From Circinella umbellata (Eukaryota; Mucoromycota; Mucoromycetes; Mucorales; Lichtheimiaceae), in assembly GCA_025093555.1 (NCBI GenBank), contig JAIWNF010000048.1, positions 124,001 to 188,000 of the forward strand: 64,000 nt of DNA, read 5' to 3'. The position numbers were made by a program, and so were the translations under genes. The notes under the pieces are model-generated. The model saw only the letters and a list, made by a program, of their open reading frames with translations, made no database searches and had not been told where the DNA came from. Below, piece after piece: positions 1 to 12,110 of this stretch (position 1 is the first letter of the stretch; each line of letters starts with the position of its first letter).

Positions 1-40
1 TTTAATCAATAATAATTCCTTATATATACTTACATAATAG

Positions 41-2936
41 GGGCATTTGATGGAAGAATCCTATAATGGTGACTTCGGCGATTTCTATTCGTTTGTTGTA
101 ACTTATCGTCTATCTTCTTTTATAGCATCAACTGACATTTATATATCCGTAGACATCATTACTAATTTTTTGCTACTATATGGAATATATATATAATATT
201 TTAAATAGACTCGTATGAAAGAAAAGGCTAAAAAAAAGAGAAAAGATTTATTTATTGTTGACACAGGTGATACACATGATGGTAATGGTTTTAGTGATGT
301 GACCAATCCTTCTGGAAAAATCAGTCAACCCATGCTTCAAAAAATTCCCTATGACATTCTTGCTATTGGTAAGTAAAAGAGTAATTCTATTTACAAAACA
401 ACAAGCCCAGCCTCCATATCTCAACAATAAATAATAATAAAACAAATAACAAAAAACAAAAAACTTTATCATACATGTAATAACTTTTTTTTTCTTATTC
501 ACTACAAATGTTTTGTAGGAAATCATGAACTTTATGGTAAATATAATATAGAATATTTTATTACGAACAGTTATAATAACACACCCTTTCCTCCCCCCCA
601 ACCCTTTTTTTTTTATCTATCATGCTTATATACAATAACACTATATATTATTAATTATAGTTGATGAAATAACGGAAAGTGTTTACAATGACTTTATGCC
701 ATCTTGGAAAGGGCGTTATTTATCCTCCAATGTTTATTTCAAAGATATAAATAATAACAAGACCATTCCTCTTGGGTACATACATATCTATCTATATTTC
801 TCTTTTTTACATTTACGTACTACCATATTATCAGTAGTGTAGTGACACATTACACAACGATATGGCAGTCATAATTAAAATACGATCTCTTGTTGTACAA
901 CATAATCTCATATTTTTTAAATTCATTCAGGGACAAATATGCCTTTTTTGAAGGCGAGTTTGGCACACGTGTACTTGCTTTCGGATTTCTCTTTGATTTT
1001 ACTGGCAATGGTGATAATTCTGTGGTTCATACTGTTGAAGATGAAATCCTTGAACCATGGTTTACTGAAGCATTAACGTCACACACGCCCGATATAATTG
1101 TAAGTCATTAGAGTATCATGATATTTTATACTGTATATATATTTCCTACATCGTAAAATATACAAATAATTATATCCATTAATATCAAACTATTTATTAT
1201 TGAAACTAACTTTATCCAACATCTTGTACGATGCTGTTTTCATTCTATTGTTACTACTTCTAAAAAAAATTAAAAAAAAGGCATTAACAGGACATACTGG
1301 AATTCGATTCGACGAATTCAATGTAGCATTAAAAGCAATCCGAAAACACTTTCCATATATTCCGATTGCTGTCTTGGGAGGTCACTTACACGTGCGTGAT
1401 TTCGCCATTTATGATGGTTGGGCTGCTGGAATTGCTTCAGGTCGCTATCTAGAATCCATCGGGTTTTTTTCAATCAAGGTAAATAATAAATAATGCTAAA
1501 GAAGGGTTTTTTTAAAAAAGGAAAAGAAACATTCCAGACATTATAATTGAGAGAAATATCTGTTCTTCTTATTATTATCTTTTGTCGTTGCTTGTCACAA
1601 TGATGTCACAAATAACAATAATAATAATAACATATTATGTTAACAATGAATAAACATTTTAACAAAAAAAAAACGGAAGATATCATGTGCTTGTGTCCCG
1701 GAAACGTTGTTTTTTTTATTATACACGTATTTACTAAAGTAACAATATTTATTGTCATATAGGGTGTTAAAAAATCAACAAAATTCATTGCTAAACATGG
1801 TTACAATGATACAAACACATTACCTAACAATTTGACATTTCATCGTCGATACCTTGATCAAAATCGTAAAACTTATATTTATCATTCTGTTGAAAACAAG
1901 GAAAAAAAGTTTGATACTACTGTTGGAAAAGAAATGACTCAAAATATTACTTATTGGCGTTCAGAACTTGGAATTTCTCAAGCATTAGGTTGCTCTCCTC
2001 AAGATTATTATTTATCTTCTGTTGAACCTACTAGTAATTCTAGCATTTATACACTCACTGCTCAAGGTATGATAATATTAACCGTAAATACCTACTGTAC
2101 TCATAAATACATTGAGTACTATGCTAAAAAAAAGAAACTCTCCTCCCGTTATAATATAATTGAATAATGATATAACTAAATGTATAACATTCCATAGAGG
2201 TTTTGCCGAAAACAGTTGCAGATCCTAATCGCCCCTATCCAGCCCATATCATTTTGAATAGTGGAGCCCTAAGATATGATATATACAAGGGTAATTTCAC
2301 TCTTGACAATGTGTATCAAGTGTCACCATTTATTGATCACTTTTATTATATGGCTGGTGTTCCATATGATGCTGCTTCACAAGTATTGGATAGACTCAAT
2401 GGTGATACTAATAAGAACAATTTTAGACGTAAACGTAGTATTCGAAATGATTATGAACAGCAACTTGGTCTTACTTATAATATTCCAATGTTACCTCGCG
2501 ATACCAATAGCTTAACCCCAGGTTATACAACAACTGACGATCTCGGCTCAAATGGTTAGTATTTTTTTTTCATCTTCAAATGAAACATCACACTTATATT
2601 TCGGATCAATACAAAACAACAATAGACTTCAACTTTTTATTTATTTATTTATTATTACTCTTTTTTTTTAAAAAAAAAGGTGACGATACGAAGCATAGTA
2701 AAATCCCATATTTTGATGCTGAAGCTTTTGTGGGAACCGATCTTCCCAAAGTTGCCAACGAGACATCTTTAATTGATTTGGTTTTTGTTGATTTTGTTGA
2801 GTCAATTGTTGAATCAGTAGTTTATGATTTGACTGGAAAGAATTATACAGTAGAAACTACCTATGGAAATCCAAATATCACATCAAGTACCATGTGGGTC
2901 GAATTTGCCAAAACTCATTGGGCAGGAAATTGTTAA
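41..2936 (+). CDS. SMN1/YHR202W-like metallophosphoesterase (5'-nucleotidase), 5' end outside the window
   Basis: Calcineurin-like phosphoesterase with a 5'-nucleotidase-type C-terminal domain, like budding yeast YHR202W/SMN1. It probably dephosphorylates nucleotides in the vacuolar/secretory system. Exons read: 41-97, 209-368, 519-536, 661-775, 931-1099, 1281-1478, 1763-2066, 2198-2554, 2680-2936; these give 544 residues in frame with stop TAA at 2934-2936. Visible metal-site motifs are DTGDTHDGNG, GNHELY (split across the 18-nt exon 519-536), GHTG and GGHLHVRD, in the order expected for the family. The first exon seen (GHL...DFGDFYSFV) matches the region just before the catalytic core, so signal peptide and start lie left of base 1. 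Potential N-glycosylation sites fit a secreted or lumenal protein. The family call is firm; the exact substrate is inferred. Confidence 0.88.
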
Positions 2937-4351
2937 TTGATTTTTTCTCGCACACTTTTCAATTATTTATTTAATATCTTTATTTCTTAAAGTGTATGCC
3001 TCTCAACTCATATTTTTATTTATTTTTGTATGATTATCTTACCATTATAATTTATCCTTAAACCTAATCAATTTCAATGTATGAATTAGCTTTACTTTTT
3101 TATTCTTTAAATCTCTAAATGTTATTATAGATCGATGTTTGCTAATAACAAAGTCCCTTGTTTATGCGTTTTATAACATATACGTACGTATGGAAAATGT
3201 GATTTAAATATAGCTGTTGTCAACATTTTCCATTCAGAAGATTTCAATTTAAAGATGTTTCTATACTTGGAATGTTTGTCTTGATCAAACGTACTGCATT
3301 TTAAGCTGCTTTTGAACACTATAATATTCAGTAAATGGGTGAAAAAAAGGTCTTTGAAGTAATAAAGATATAATATTATGGCGAGAGTCAAAGATAGATA
3401 GAGAGCTGAGGATATGTAGGCATTTAATGGTGATATAATATAAGGTAAATTTGATTAGAAAGAGTTTAGTGAAGAATTAATTTGAGAGGTAGAAGGTGAT
3501 AAGATACACGTAAGCTATTGTTGTTGTGAATCATTTTAGCGTAGACCTTGGTCGTCTGTATATCACGCTTTCAATATAGTTACATGAATAAAATCAGTAA
3601 TATTTCTTTTTTAAATCAAAATTGCTTTTTTAGGTGGTCTCTGTACGAGGAATAATACTACATCATATATTCCATCTATGGGTGTTACTATTCAAATAAA
3701 CTGTTTATCCTTGAAAAAAAAAGACCAGGGGTACAAAACTCACGAAGCTAATGATATAAAAATATACCCATAAAATCTGAACACATTATTAAAATATCAT
3801 TGATGTTATTATATGATGTATAGTACGTAGTATGATACAAACAATTGATAGATTATTTCTATTGACAGAATAGCACATGCGTAAACATTAACAAGCACAG
3901 CTTAATATCAACTAATCAACCATTTCGCATAATTATTAAATAGCATTAGACTTTATTGTTAGATCCGGTGCATAAATATCTACATTTTACTTGCTGATTG
4001 TCTGTTTTTTTCCCTTTGATCTTTTTGGTTCAGAACAATTGTGTTTATCTGGCGACCTAAAAAAAATTTTTTTGTCGCATGATCAATCCTTTATTGATAA
4101 AACAATGTTCATTGACATGAACTCATTTGGACCCACATACACCTCTTTTTCTTTCACTTTTTTTTAAAAAAAAAATCTTCTGCACGTTAAAAAACCTCCA
4201 TTCTCTCATATTTTTATAAAATTTTGAGCAAATACATTGTTTTATCTTCATCATCACTGAAAACTCCTTATTCTTAGAAGACTTACGCAAATTCATTGTA
4301 CGTACGTATTATCTTTTTCACTTACGTAAAAACCAGTACCCTTTCTGCTTA
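2937..4351. other. Intergenic, no gene seen
   Basis: About 1.4 kb of AT-rich DNA after the SMN1-like gene. The reading frames are short and lack splice sites joining them into a plausible protein. The first hundred bases or so are probably the 3' UTR. No tRNA, repeat or promoter could be supported. Confidence 0.5.
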
Positions 4352-4353
4352 TA

Positions 4354-4694
4354 CAGTCAACCCCCGTTTTTGCTCGCTTTTGCAAATCTCATGGTTCTAC
4401 ACCATTTGTTTTTGGAGATGCTAAAAATACTTAATAGAATCGCAACCTGCAACTTGCATCAAGGTTTTTAGGGTGAGTTGCGCTAATCAGAAATAAACTA
4501 TACTGTAATTTAATAATTGTATGTAGTATTCTTATGAATCAGTATTTAAATATGAAAATATACCTACATGCCAGCAAAGAATAATTAGTGAAATGCCGCA
4601 TTTAAATATATATCAAGTCTCGCTTGTTGCAAGTCTTCGGTCCTGCAACAAAAAATAAGAAAACCTTAGGTGTACAAAAGCCGAGGGTTGACTG
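4354..4694. mobile_element. Pogo/Tc1-mariner-like MITE
   Basis: A 341-bp segment begins CAGTCAACCCCCG and ends with the inverted counterpart CGAGGGTTGACTG. It is flanked on both sides by the dinucleotide TA (4352-4353 and 4695-4696). TIRs starting CAGTNNAACC with a TA target duplication are the hallmark of pogo/Tigger-type Tc1-mariner elements. There is no transposase frame inside, so this would be a non-autonomous (MITE) copy. The TIR match is clear for about 10-16 bp and fades inward. Confidence 0.68.
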
Positions 4695-4758
4695 TAATTT
4701 GCAAAAAGACCATAACAAAGGAAAATGCTTCCTAAAGGCATTTTAGTTCTTATCCAGG

Positions 4759-5037
4759 ATGATATTTCATGCGAATACGTATCCACATCTTCATGTTGCC
4801 TTGACTTGGTTTGTGGATCGGATTGAAGACTACGCAGATCATAATCGTGTAGCTGTCTACACAGAAGAGGGGAATCACTTAATTAAAAAAGTACACAAAT
4901 ATCTGAAAGTCAATGAATGGGACGATGTATTTGGGGAATATAAAAACAGTCAAGTTGACAGTGGGAGTGACAGAGGTAGTAGTAGTAGTAGTAGTGCGCA
5001 ACAAATTATTGAAGCCCGGAACCACCACTCCCAATAA
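4759..5037 (+). CDS. Uncharacterised ORF, possible hAT-like transposase fragment
   Basis: A 92-codon frame just right of the MITE. Residues 8-50 (YPHLHVALTWFVDRIEDY...) resemble the helical stretch of hAT transposases in which YPxLxxAL is followed by an acidic helix and a long lysine-rich helix. The tail is a serine run from an AGT trinucleotide repeat (4977-4995). There is no BED finger, no catalytic triad and no dimerisation domain, so at best it is a short relic. It could also be a chance frame. Confidence 0.25.
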   Translation: MIFHANTYPHLHVALTWFVDRIEDYADHNRVAVYTEEGNHLIKKVHKYLKVNEWDDVFGEYKNSQVDSGSDRGSSSSSSAQQIIEARNHHSQ

Positions 5038-6170
5038 TTTGCAAATCCCGTGTTCCGCAGCTTTTTTAAAGGAAGTATCACCTTGCAAAAACTGGGGGTC
5101 TTCTGTACTGGTGCCATCAATAATACATCGAGAGAATACTCCACAAACACCAAAAACCTCTGGACACGTAAACGACATGATCGTGATGTACGAGTTATAT
5201 ATACTTTTTGTTACGTACGTGCAATGCTAGCTCCCCGACGGCTATATACATATCAAAAAACGGAACAAATTTTCAAAAGAGAAAAAAGAAAAAGAATAAA
5301 AAGAGATGTAGTGCATCTTTTTACCAAGAATCATATATTTGGAATGAAGAACCATTACATCAAGGGGCTAGAATAGGGAATAGCGCGAGGTCGGAAGGTT
5401 GATATTTAACAGATTATTGACGAAATTAGAAGAATGGCAAGAAAAAGTAGTCATTGTTTCATAATTACTCTCTTGTGTGTTTATGTATATATAAAAAATA
5501 CTGATAATCTATTTTTTTTTATTGAAAGTAGCCCGGGAAGATTAATGACAAAACTCGAACCAAAGAACCAGATACTGTTAATTAAAAGCCTCAAAAATCA
5601 GACAACCAAATTGAGAATTAACTCAAAAATCAAATTCTTTGAATTTGCGTGTGAATGATGAAGAGCAAGAAGAAATCGAAAAAGCAACTTTGAATACTAA
5701 TAAAACAAGTACACGTAAAATCCGTGTTTTGGGCTCATTTATTTAAAAAATTACTGGACAAGGGAAGTAAAGATGCCAATAGTAAAGCTATCAAGGATAC
5801 CTCATTCAAAGGTACCAATCTCCATCTCACCACTACAACAACCATCATCATCATCCCACCAACCCTTAGAGGGTATGCTTGATCCCCGCATGCCCTCTTT
5901 ACATACCGCCTTCCTCAACAACAACGACAACGACAACAGCACATCGCGATTCCGGCAAAATACCTTTGCGGATCGCGGTGTGTTCATTCCTACCACTCGC
6001 AGAAATTCTGCACTTTCCTGTTCAACATCATCAACTACCGAACAACGCGCTGGTCGCAAAAAGAAGGGAAAAGTAACTTCTACTAGAAAATAGTTTTTTT
6101 TTTGGCATATCATTGTTTTTTTTCTATATATATTATAACTATTAATAAACATTTATCAAATACACATACT
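5038..6170 (+). pseudogene. Degenerate coding-like DNA, family not recognised
   Basis: Several plus-strand frames follow one another with shifts between them. One runs at about 5655-5745 (acidic/Lys-rich, ending LGSFI). A shifted continuation reads KKLLDKGSKDANSKA at about 5747-5800. A Ser/Thr/Gln-rich frame at 5773-6093 ends in a basic tail. The change of frame near 5745 looks like decay of one protein rather than an intron, because no GT-AG pair joins the parts. I do not recognise the family. Confidence 0.3.
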
Positions 6171-6261
6171 TAAATATTGATTTTCATTGGGTCTGCTTGG
6201 TACACAAACTTTGATACACAAACTATCTATAAAAGGAAATATCTGCGCTGAGAAAGAAATC

Positions 6262-8160
6262 TATTTCCCAAATGTCCCCAAATGTCCCAAATGTCCCAAA
6301 GGTTCCCATGGTGCTCAACAACCATAAATGTCAAGTTGCTGGTCAAGTGTATAATACTATTGCTCCTAATTACTTTGCAAAAACAGAAAACAAAAAAGAA
6401 GAAGAGGAGAGCAATAATGATGACGATAATGAATATGAAAAGGTGTGATAGCGCATGACCAATTATTGTATACTTACAATCGGGTTCGATTGGTCAGTTT
6501 GAGGAAGCCTAATAAAGAGAAATAGGTAGAAATTAGAAAGGCTCAAAAATATATATATGAATAGCAGCGATTACTGTTTCCGGGTTGTCAGGAAGCCCTC
6601 TACTTATATACGTCGAAATATCAGGGATTAATTAACGTCTAACTAATATATATTTAATATCAATGACTAACATCTCTACATAGAATACTTATCCTGATGT
6701 TTCTATATCCAACCAAGCGCTCAACTATATGCTATTGTTTATTCTTAGTATTCCACGGATTAACATGTAGACCAACAACCTCATGGTTGAATATATCGTC
6801 GTAATGGTTTTACACCATTAAAAAAAAGTCGTAGTAACAGTCCACCAATGTGCCTCACTTGCTTCATTACTAATACAGCAGCTGCGCTGTTTGGTCCGCA
6901 ACAAAAGCAATAGGCTGTATATCCTTGTGTTGATGAAGAAGGTCATGCTATTCGTAATTTGACTGACATATTGTACACCCTTTTTTTTTTTCAAAAAAAA
7001 TCAGTATACCAGATGGGTCACCCAATAGCTATATATCAAGCAAGAGGCAAGCTTACGATCGCAAGTTTAAGTCTTCCATATCAGGTGCCTTTTTTGACAT
7101 ACCCAAATTTACAGGAGCAACACGACAAAAGAAATTAGATCTCTCTTATCAGATCACCTTTGTCAATCAACATATGCTACGTGTATTGAGTACAAAGTAT
7201 GTGATCAAGATTTGTCAAAGAGAAAAACAAGACAAATACACAGATGATCAAGATGACAGCGCTAGTAATATGGATGATAGTGAGAATAAAATGATGGTAG
7301 ATTTATCAAGTCAAAATGATACTCAATCTTTGCAACCACAACAACAAGCGAATCAACGTAAAGTTTTAACTAAAAAGGAAAGGCTTGTGCTGGTAAAGAG
7401 AAAGTGGGAAGGGGGAAATCACCCAAAAGCACGTAGAAAAAAAAAGAAAAAGAAGAGCAAAAACTGGTAGTACTACGAGAATTCAAGTTGAGGAGTCCTC
7501 AAAAAAAAAAAAAAGGACAACACAAAATAAAAATGCCACACAACTCGAAAAGCAGCTTGACAACTTGAACAGCAAAATCAGCAAATTAACACGGCATCTT
7601 CCTTAACTATTACAAAAGATATGCAGATCTTGAACCAAGACGTGCTGATCTAGGACGATTGCTACGACGACGACTGCCAAATGATTCCAACGTCTCATGG
7701 GATGCTGATTTATTTGGTTAACTTCAATCTTCCAGGATTCGAATTTGTTTGATAGAAAAACAAGTTGTACAGAAACAGAACGACATCGTCAACGCGCGAT
7801 CAAAGCTTTATATTTTGCAATAGCAAAAACTTGGACAAAATACGTTTTCATATTGTATGTTAGCTATTTTGTTCATATTATGTATACACACAAAGAAGAA
7901 TAGCATATTAATAATGGAACACATACCAACTACTGCATGGATCCATTATGACCTTGTCGACCCCCGTTTAGAAAATTTTGCCAGCCTTACAAGATCTATC
8001 GCACAGAGCTAGTAATTGGCATCACCACCTTTAACCTCTCCGAGCATTTTCGAGTTTGAAAAGGCTATAGACTCGATGGTAGACAACACGTCGTCTGGGC
8101 TCGCCACACGTTTTGTGCGACACGCGCGTTCCTTGACATTGGTTTCAGGCTTAATGTATA
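6262..8160 (+). pseudogene. Broken KDZ-like (Kyakuja-Dileera-Zisupton) transposase remnant
   Basis: Disconnected coding-like pieces in the same order and strand. About 6310-6447 reads VLNNHKCQVAGQVYNTIAPN followed by a Glu/Asp tail. About 6925-6980 reads CVDEEGHAIRNLTDI. About 7030-7470 contains a SSKRQAYDRKF segment, then a long Lys-rich tract. About 7620-7735 contains LGRLLRRRLPNDSNVSWDA. About 7765-7850 reads VQKQNDIVNARSKLYILQ followed by an in-frame TAG. The second-to-last and last pieces resemble, from memory, the conserved C-terminal region of Mucorales KDZ proteins, where RADLGRLL...WDADLF and ND.VNARSKLY occur. Stops and frameshifts separate the parts, so the copy is dead. The family assignment is tentative. 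Confidence 0.38.
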
Positions 8161-8165
8161 ATATA

Positions 8166-8850
8166 CTATGTTATTGTTAGAAAAAAAATCTCTTTCAATG
8201 TGGTTAATAAAGCAGATAAGAAATTGGATTGCCATCGTAGCCTTTGCTTGTGGGATGACAACAAAGGTCGCAGAATAAGATCAACTACTAAGGAAATCAG
8301 GTCATGTTCACCCAATGGCTCTTTCATGGGAATAGGTGGGAAGTCTTCGATACTGAAATATAGTATTTCAAAAGTTAGTTCCTTAATCACATAAATGAAA
8401 CTCGTGTGATTTATAATTAGAATCTAATATACGATTTGTACGTAACACTTACATATTTTGGATACACCTTACGAAACAATATTCGAATGTAAATGATTCG
8501 TATTCACAAAGCATTTTATTGACGTTTTTTATCATGGTATTGGTATTAAGTACAGAATCATCCAATGACTTGATAAGTAAAAAGGATAAGTTAGGATATT
8601 GTTTTGTCATTATTGGTATGTTTGATATTTCCATAATCCATGCAGGTATTTGTATCTTTTATTTATTTATTTTCATTCCACGGAAAATAGATCACATAGC
8701 AGTAGCAAATATTGTTTTATCGCAAAGAAAAAAGGCAAAAATGAGCAGACCGAAAGTGACGAAAAGGTTCTTTGCGCAAGATTTCTTCAAGTAGTCAATC
8801 CATAAGTACGTAATAGCGTAAAAAAAAGAGATTTCATACAAATACAATGC
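8166..8850. other. Ambiguous coding-like region
   Basis: Open frames overlap on both strands. A minus-strand pair (8634-8449 and 8390-8166) could be joined by an intron and reads like part of a lineage-specific protein: a hydrophobic/acidic segment with YFSIEDFPPIPMKEPLGEHD, then basic helices. A plus-strand frame (8519-8794) is hydrophobic and unconvincing. I do not assign a function. Confidence 0.2.
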
Positions 8851-9074
8851 TCATTTCACTTTCGTAGGAACGTTTTTTCATTGAGAATATGAAAATGTGT
8901 TGGAGCTAAGAAGTCGAGATCGAATATTTGTTTTTGTATGTCACTGTACGTACTGATGGCGCTTTAATAATAAACAACGATTCAAAGTTCTATACTGTAA
9001 AGTTCACACATGCTTTAAATAAGCAAGGAGTAAACATAACCACGATCACGATCATAAACAGGCATATATAAAGG

Positions 9075-9445
9075 TTACTTACATAACTTCATTGACCACA
9101 ATTTCTTCTTTTTGACGAGCTCCTTCACAACTTTATTATGATAGTAAAACTTCTTGATCAATTTGCTACAGTCTTCTTTGAGTTCTTTACCAATATGAAT
9201 CCAATACGCAATTTATATCGGAGAGGAACAACATACTAATATATTGTGCATAATGATAATGTTAACGTTAATTAACGATTAAATCAATCATTAGCAAGAA
9301 AGTAACTATACCAGTCATATAACTTACTTCATCATTACGATGTTGACTGGTATTATTGCTGAGGAAATCATCTACAACATCTGTAGTTTTTTCTTGCTTG
9401 TAGACAGGGGCTGAATCCATTATCTTTTGAAGGGAAAAAAAGGAA
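9075..9445 (-). repeat. Inverted copy L of an unknown coding family
   Basis: Read on the minus strand, this starts with MDSAPVYKQEKTTDVVDD at about 9420. It continues through a GT-AG-like intron (donor GTAAGT near 9331) to a basic segment IGKELKEDCSKLIKKF...VKELVKKKKLW, then another GTAAG donor at about 9084. It aligns base by base, introns included, with copy R at 11335-11700 on the plus strand. The pair forms a diverged inverted repeat enclosing the Crypton remnant. The protein family is unknown to me; the coding character rests on the paired exon conservation between the two copies. Confidence 0.55.
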
Positions 9446-9835
9446 ACTCGTGTTATTAACCCATGTTATCATATTTGTATTGTGGCAAAATAAAATAAAT
9501 AAATAGAAGAGATAGAACTAGTATATAAGAAACGTACATGGCCCATCTTGATTCAAATGGTCTGGCTGACAATGGCTTCCGAATGTATCTCCTGACTGAG
9601 GAAAAAGAAATACGTTATATAAAGAACAAAATGACGATTAAAAGAATTATTCATGATTACAAGAATAATCATGATAACACATGAAAATTAAAAAAAAAAC
9701 TTACAGGTTTGTTGGTCGGTTAGGGTGTGGCATTTGAAACAAGATGAAAGGCATTTTCCCACAAAAATTTGTATTGTGAGTCGATCTTCAATATGTCACC
9801 ATATATTACCATTGTGCGGATGTTTTGTATTATTA
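9446..9835. other. Intergenic, no gene seen
   Basis: About 390 bases between inverted copy L and the end of the recombinase remnant. It holds only short frames with stops and, at its right edge, a (TA)n run (about 9839-9861). No RNA gene or promoter could be supported. Confidence 0.4.
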
Positions 9836-10436
9836 TTATATATATATATATATATATATATACTTTTGAAAATCAAGAAAAAGTTGTGTCTTGAAAAGCT
9901 CATGTTTCCAAATAGGGTGTTCAGGAATTACATCCATCATTGCTGCCGCGTCTTGTAAAAATGTTGTCTTGAAACAATTAATTAAAAGCAAAAAAGAATC
10001 AGCCGAACCAGACGTTTGATTAACCGCATTATTGGGATGGCGGTTGCGCCAGTAATCGACCCAAGAGAATACCATGTTTTTTAAATCCACACATGGCTCC
10101 TCGATGCCTCTTGGAATGTGATAACTTGCATCGTTCTCGAAACCAGCCATCACTCGCATGAACTGGCGAGGAAGAGAGTCAAGGTACGCATTGGTCATAG
10201 TATCGGTGTTCCACTGACCCATTCTTCGTATTTGTGATTCGGGTACACCAGCCAAATCAGCCATTTTCGCCGCGGAAGACCTTGGAACAATGGGTTACTT
10301 TTCTTGTTACGAAAATACCGGCAGAATTGAAGACAAGTTTCATAAATCGGGTGTGTGTTGATTTTGAAATGGCTGATTCCAGTGGATTTTAAGTTGCAGA
10401 CTTGTAAGTTTTATCATTAACATCGTTAGTGTCTAA
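9836..10436 (-). pseudogene. Crypton-type tyrosine recombinase, 3' remnant
   Basis: The minus-strand frame from 10264 reads MADLAGVPESQIRRMGQWNT and then TMTNAYL...RVMAGFE. This is the C-terminal catalytic block of Crypton/Ndc10-like tyrosine recombinases: the GxWN turn is present, and the Tyr of NAYL sits where the nucleophile belongs. Upstream, 10380-10290 encodes LKSTGISHFKINTHPIYETC and an arginine/aromatic segment in another frame. A frameshift lies near 10285 and another near 10395. The H-x-x-R box that should precede the MADL segment reads IVPR, so the His appears lost. The 3' end runs into a (TA)n repeat at about 9839-9861. It is a decayed mobile element, not a working gene. Confidence 0.72.
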
Positions 10437-10499
10437 GAAAAAAAAATATAATATAGTTAGCTACTAGTAATCTTCATTGTTAAAGATATTATAAAATAT

Positions 10500-11060
10500 G
10501 AAAATTACCTATTCTTTTTGGCTCCTTTCGTTTTCCTTTTCTTTTCTAATGATCTTGACTAAGGTCTTGTAGCATGGATCACTTTAAACTGGCACTCCAC
10601 TATTTGTCATGTTGGGAAAAGACTCTTCTTGACAATGAAATGAAGACGCTGCCATAAATGAAAAATCATGCACTATAATCCAAGAAAATATTTGATGACG
10701 TGGAAAAAAAAAGTTTCATCTTAGTCACCATGGGTAGAAATAAAGCTGCCATACCAAAGCATTTTAGTGATTGTGTGTGTTCAATCTTCAAACACAAGGC
10801 CCGAAGTCTTATTTCTCAAACCGTAATATTATCTGAATGGAACTTTGAAGAACTATGCAAATCATTTTAACGCGGAAAACTTGAGTCATAACACCATCAA
10901 GAATAATTATAATAATGATCTTATATGGCTTTCGAAGTGTGATCTACCTCGTGAAGTTATATGTTACATTGAAAGAACTTCAAAAGAAGGTATTGTTTAT
11001 AAAAAAAATCATGGTTGTTAATTTTAGTTATGATACCTAGTACGCTATTTCTTTAGTCTT
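10500..11060. other. Short coding-like fragments between the inverted copies
   Basis: Minus strand 10660-10510 reads FHCQEESFPNMTNSGVPV, then a stop, then a Lys/Glu-rich tail; this may be the upstream part of the Crypton element. Plus strand 10730-10870 is a 46-codon frame beginning MGRNKAAIPKHFSDC. After it comes NLSHNTIKNNYNNDLIWLSK with a different phase (about 10880-10990). These look like pieces of transposon-associated proteins. None is complete. Confidence 0.3.
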
Positions 11061-11334
11061 CTAATGTCTAGTCGTACGAATCATCATAGCTTAGGGACGA
11101 CAAAAATAAGACTATTCCGCAACAAAACCCAAACGGCGCAATAATTATTCAAGGTGATATTAATTGCATGGTTCAGAATGGGACAATGAACAAACGTCCA
11201 CACAATGATGATAACGGTATAGATATATGCTTTCTCTCTCTCTCTCTCTCTCTGTCTGTTTTTTTTTTGCTTGTCATAATACGAATCGGGTGATATTGTT
11301 GTTAACATGGATCTCTTTTTTTTTCCTTCAAAAG

Positions 11335-12110
11335 ATAATGGATTCATCCCCTGTCACTAAGCAACAAAAAACCATAGATGCTGAAGATAATTTCTTCAGT
11401 AATAATGCCAGCCACCACGATGACGATGAAGCAAGTTATATGAGAGTGGTATAGTTACTTTCTTGCTAATGATTGATTTAATCTTTAATTAACGTTATTA
11501 CTATGCACAATATATTAGTGTGTATCACTCCCCATTACAAATGCGGTATTAGCATATAAAGAAATTCAAATTGGAAAAGAACCGAAAGAGAACTGCAGCG
11601 CGCTGGCAAAAAAGTTTCACAACTCTAAAAAAGCTGTCAAAGAGCTTCCCAAAAAGAAAAAATCTGTTTTACGATACATATGCCAATGAAGTTATGTAAG
11701 TAGCATTTAGATATACGTGTTTATGATCGTAGTTGTTCTTACGTGAAGTTATGTGTGGAACTTTACAATATAGGACTTTACTCTTAAAGGCACATCAGTA
11801 CTACAGCGATTCGACAAGTTGTATATTAGTCACTGGAATTCTCTGTATTGGCGGTGATATTCATTTACATGCTTTATTTTACTTATTTACGATTTATTCT
11901 TATATTATCTTACTTTATCTCATCTTCCCCTATGTACTGATTTCTTATCTGTTCCGCTTTGGGTACTTAAATAAAAATCAGTTTGAGCTCCCTAACAAAA
12001 AAATAAAAATTCGTATTTTTACTGAAAAAAGTTCCTACGGAAATGAAGTGAACATTATTGTCTTTGTAATGAAAATAAAAAAGTTTGATAAAGGTAAATA
12101 AATAAAAGAG
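11335..12110 (+). repeat. Inverted copy R of the unknown coding family
   Basis: Plus-strand partner of copy L. Exon-like parts are 11338-11430 (MDSSPVTKQQKTIDAEDN...), about 11550-11690 (IGKEPKENCSALAKKFHN, then a Lys-rich helix) and about 11773-11860 (TLLLKAHQYYSDSTSCILV). Where copy L has the donor GTAAGT, this copy has GCAAGT, a possible GC-AG intron or a decayed donor. The last part has no counterpart within the first 350 bases of copy L. Function unknown. Confidence 0.5.

Noticed and set aside
6480..6500. GGGTTCGATTGG as a tRNA T-arm
   Set aside because: No matching D-arm, anticodon arm or acceptor stem at the right spacing.
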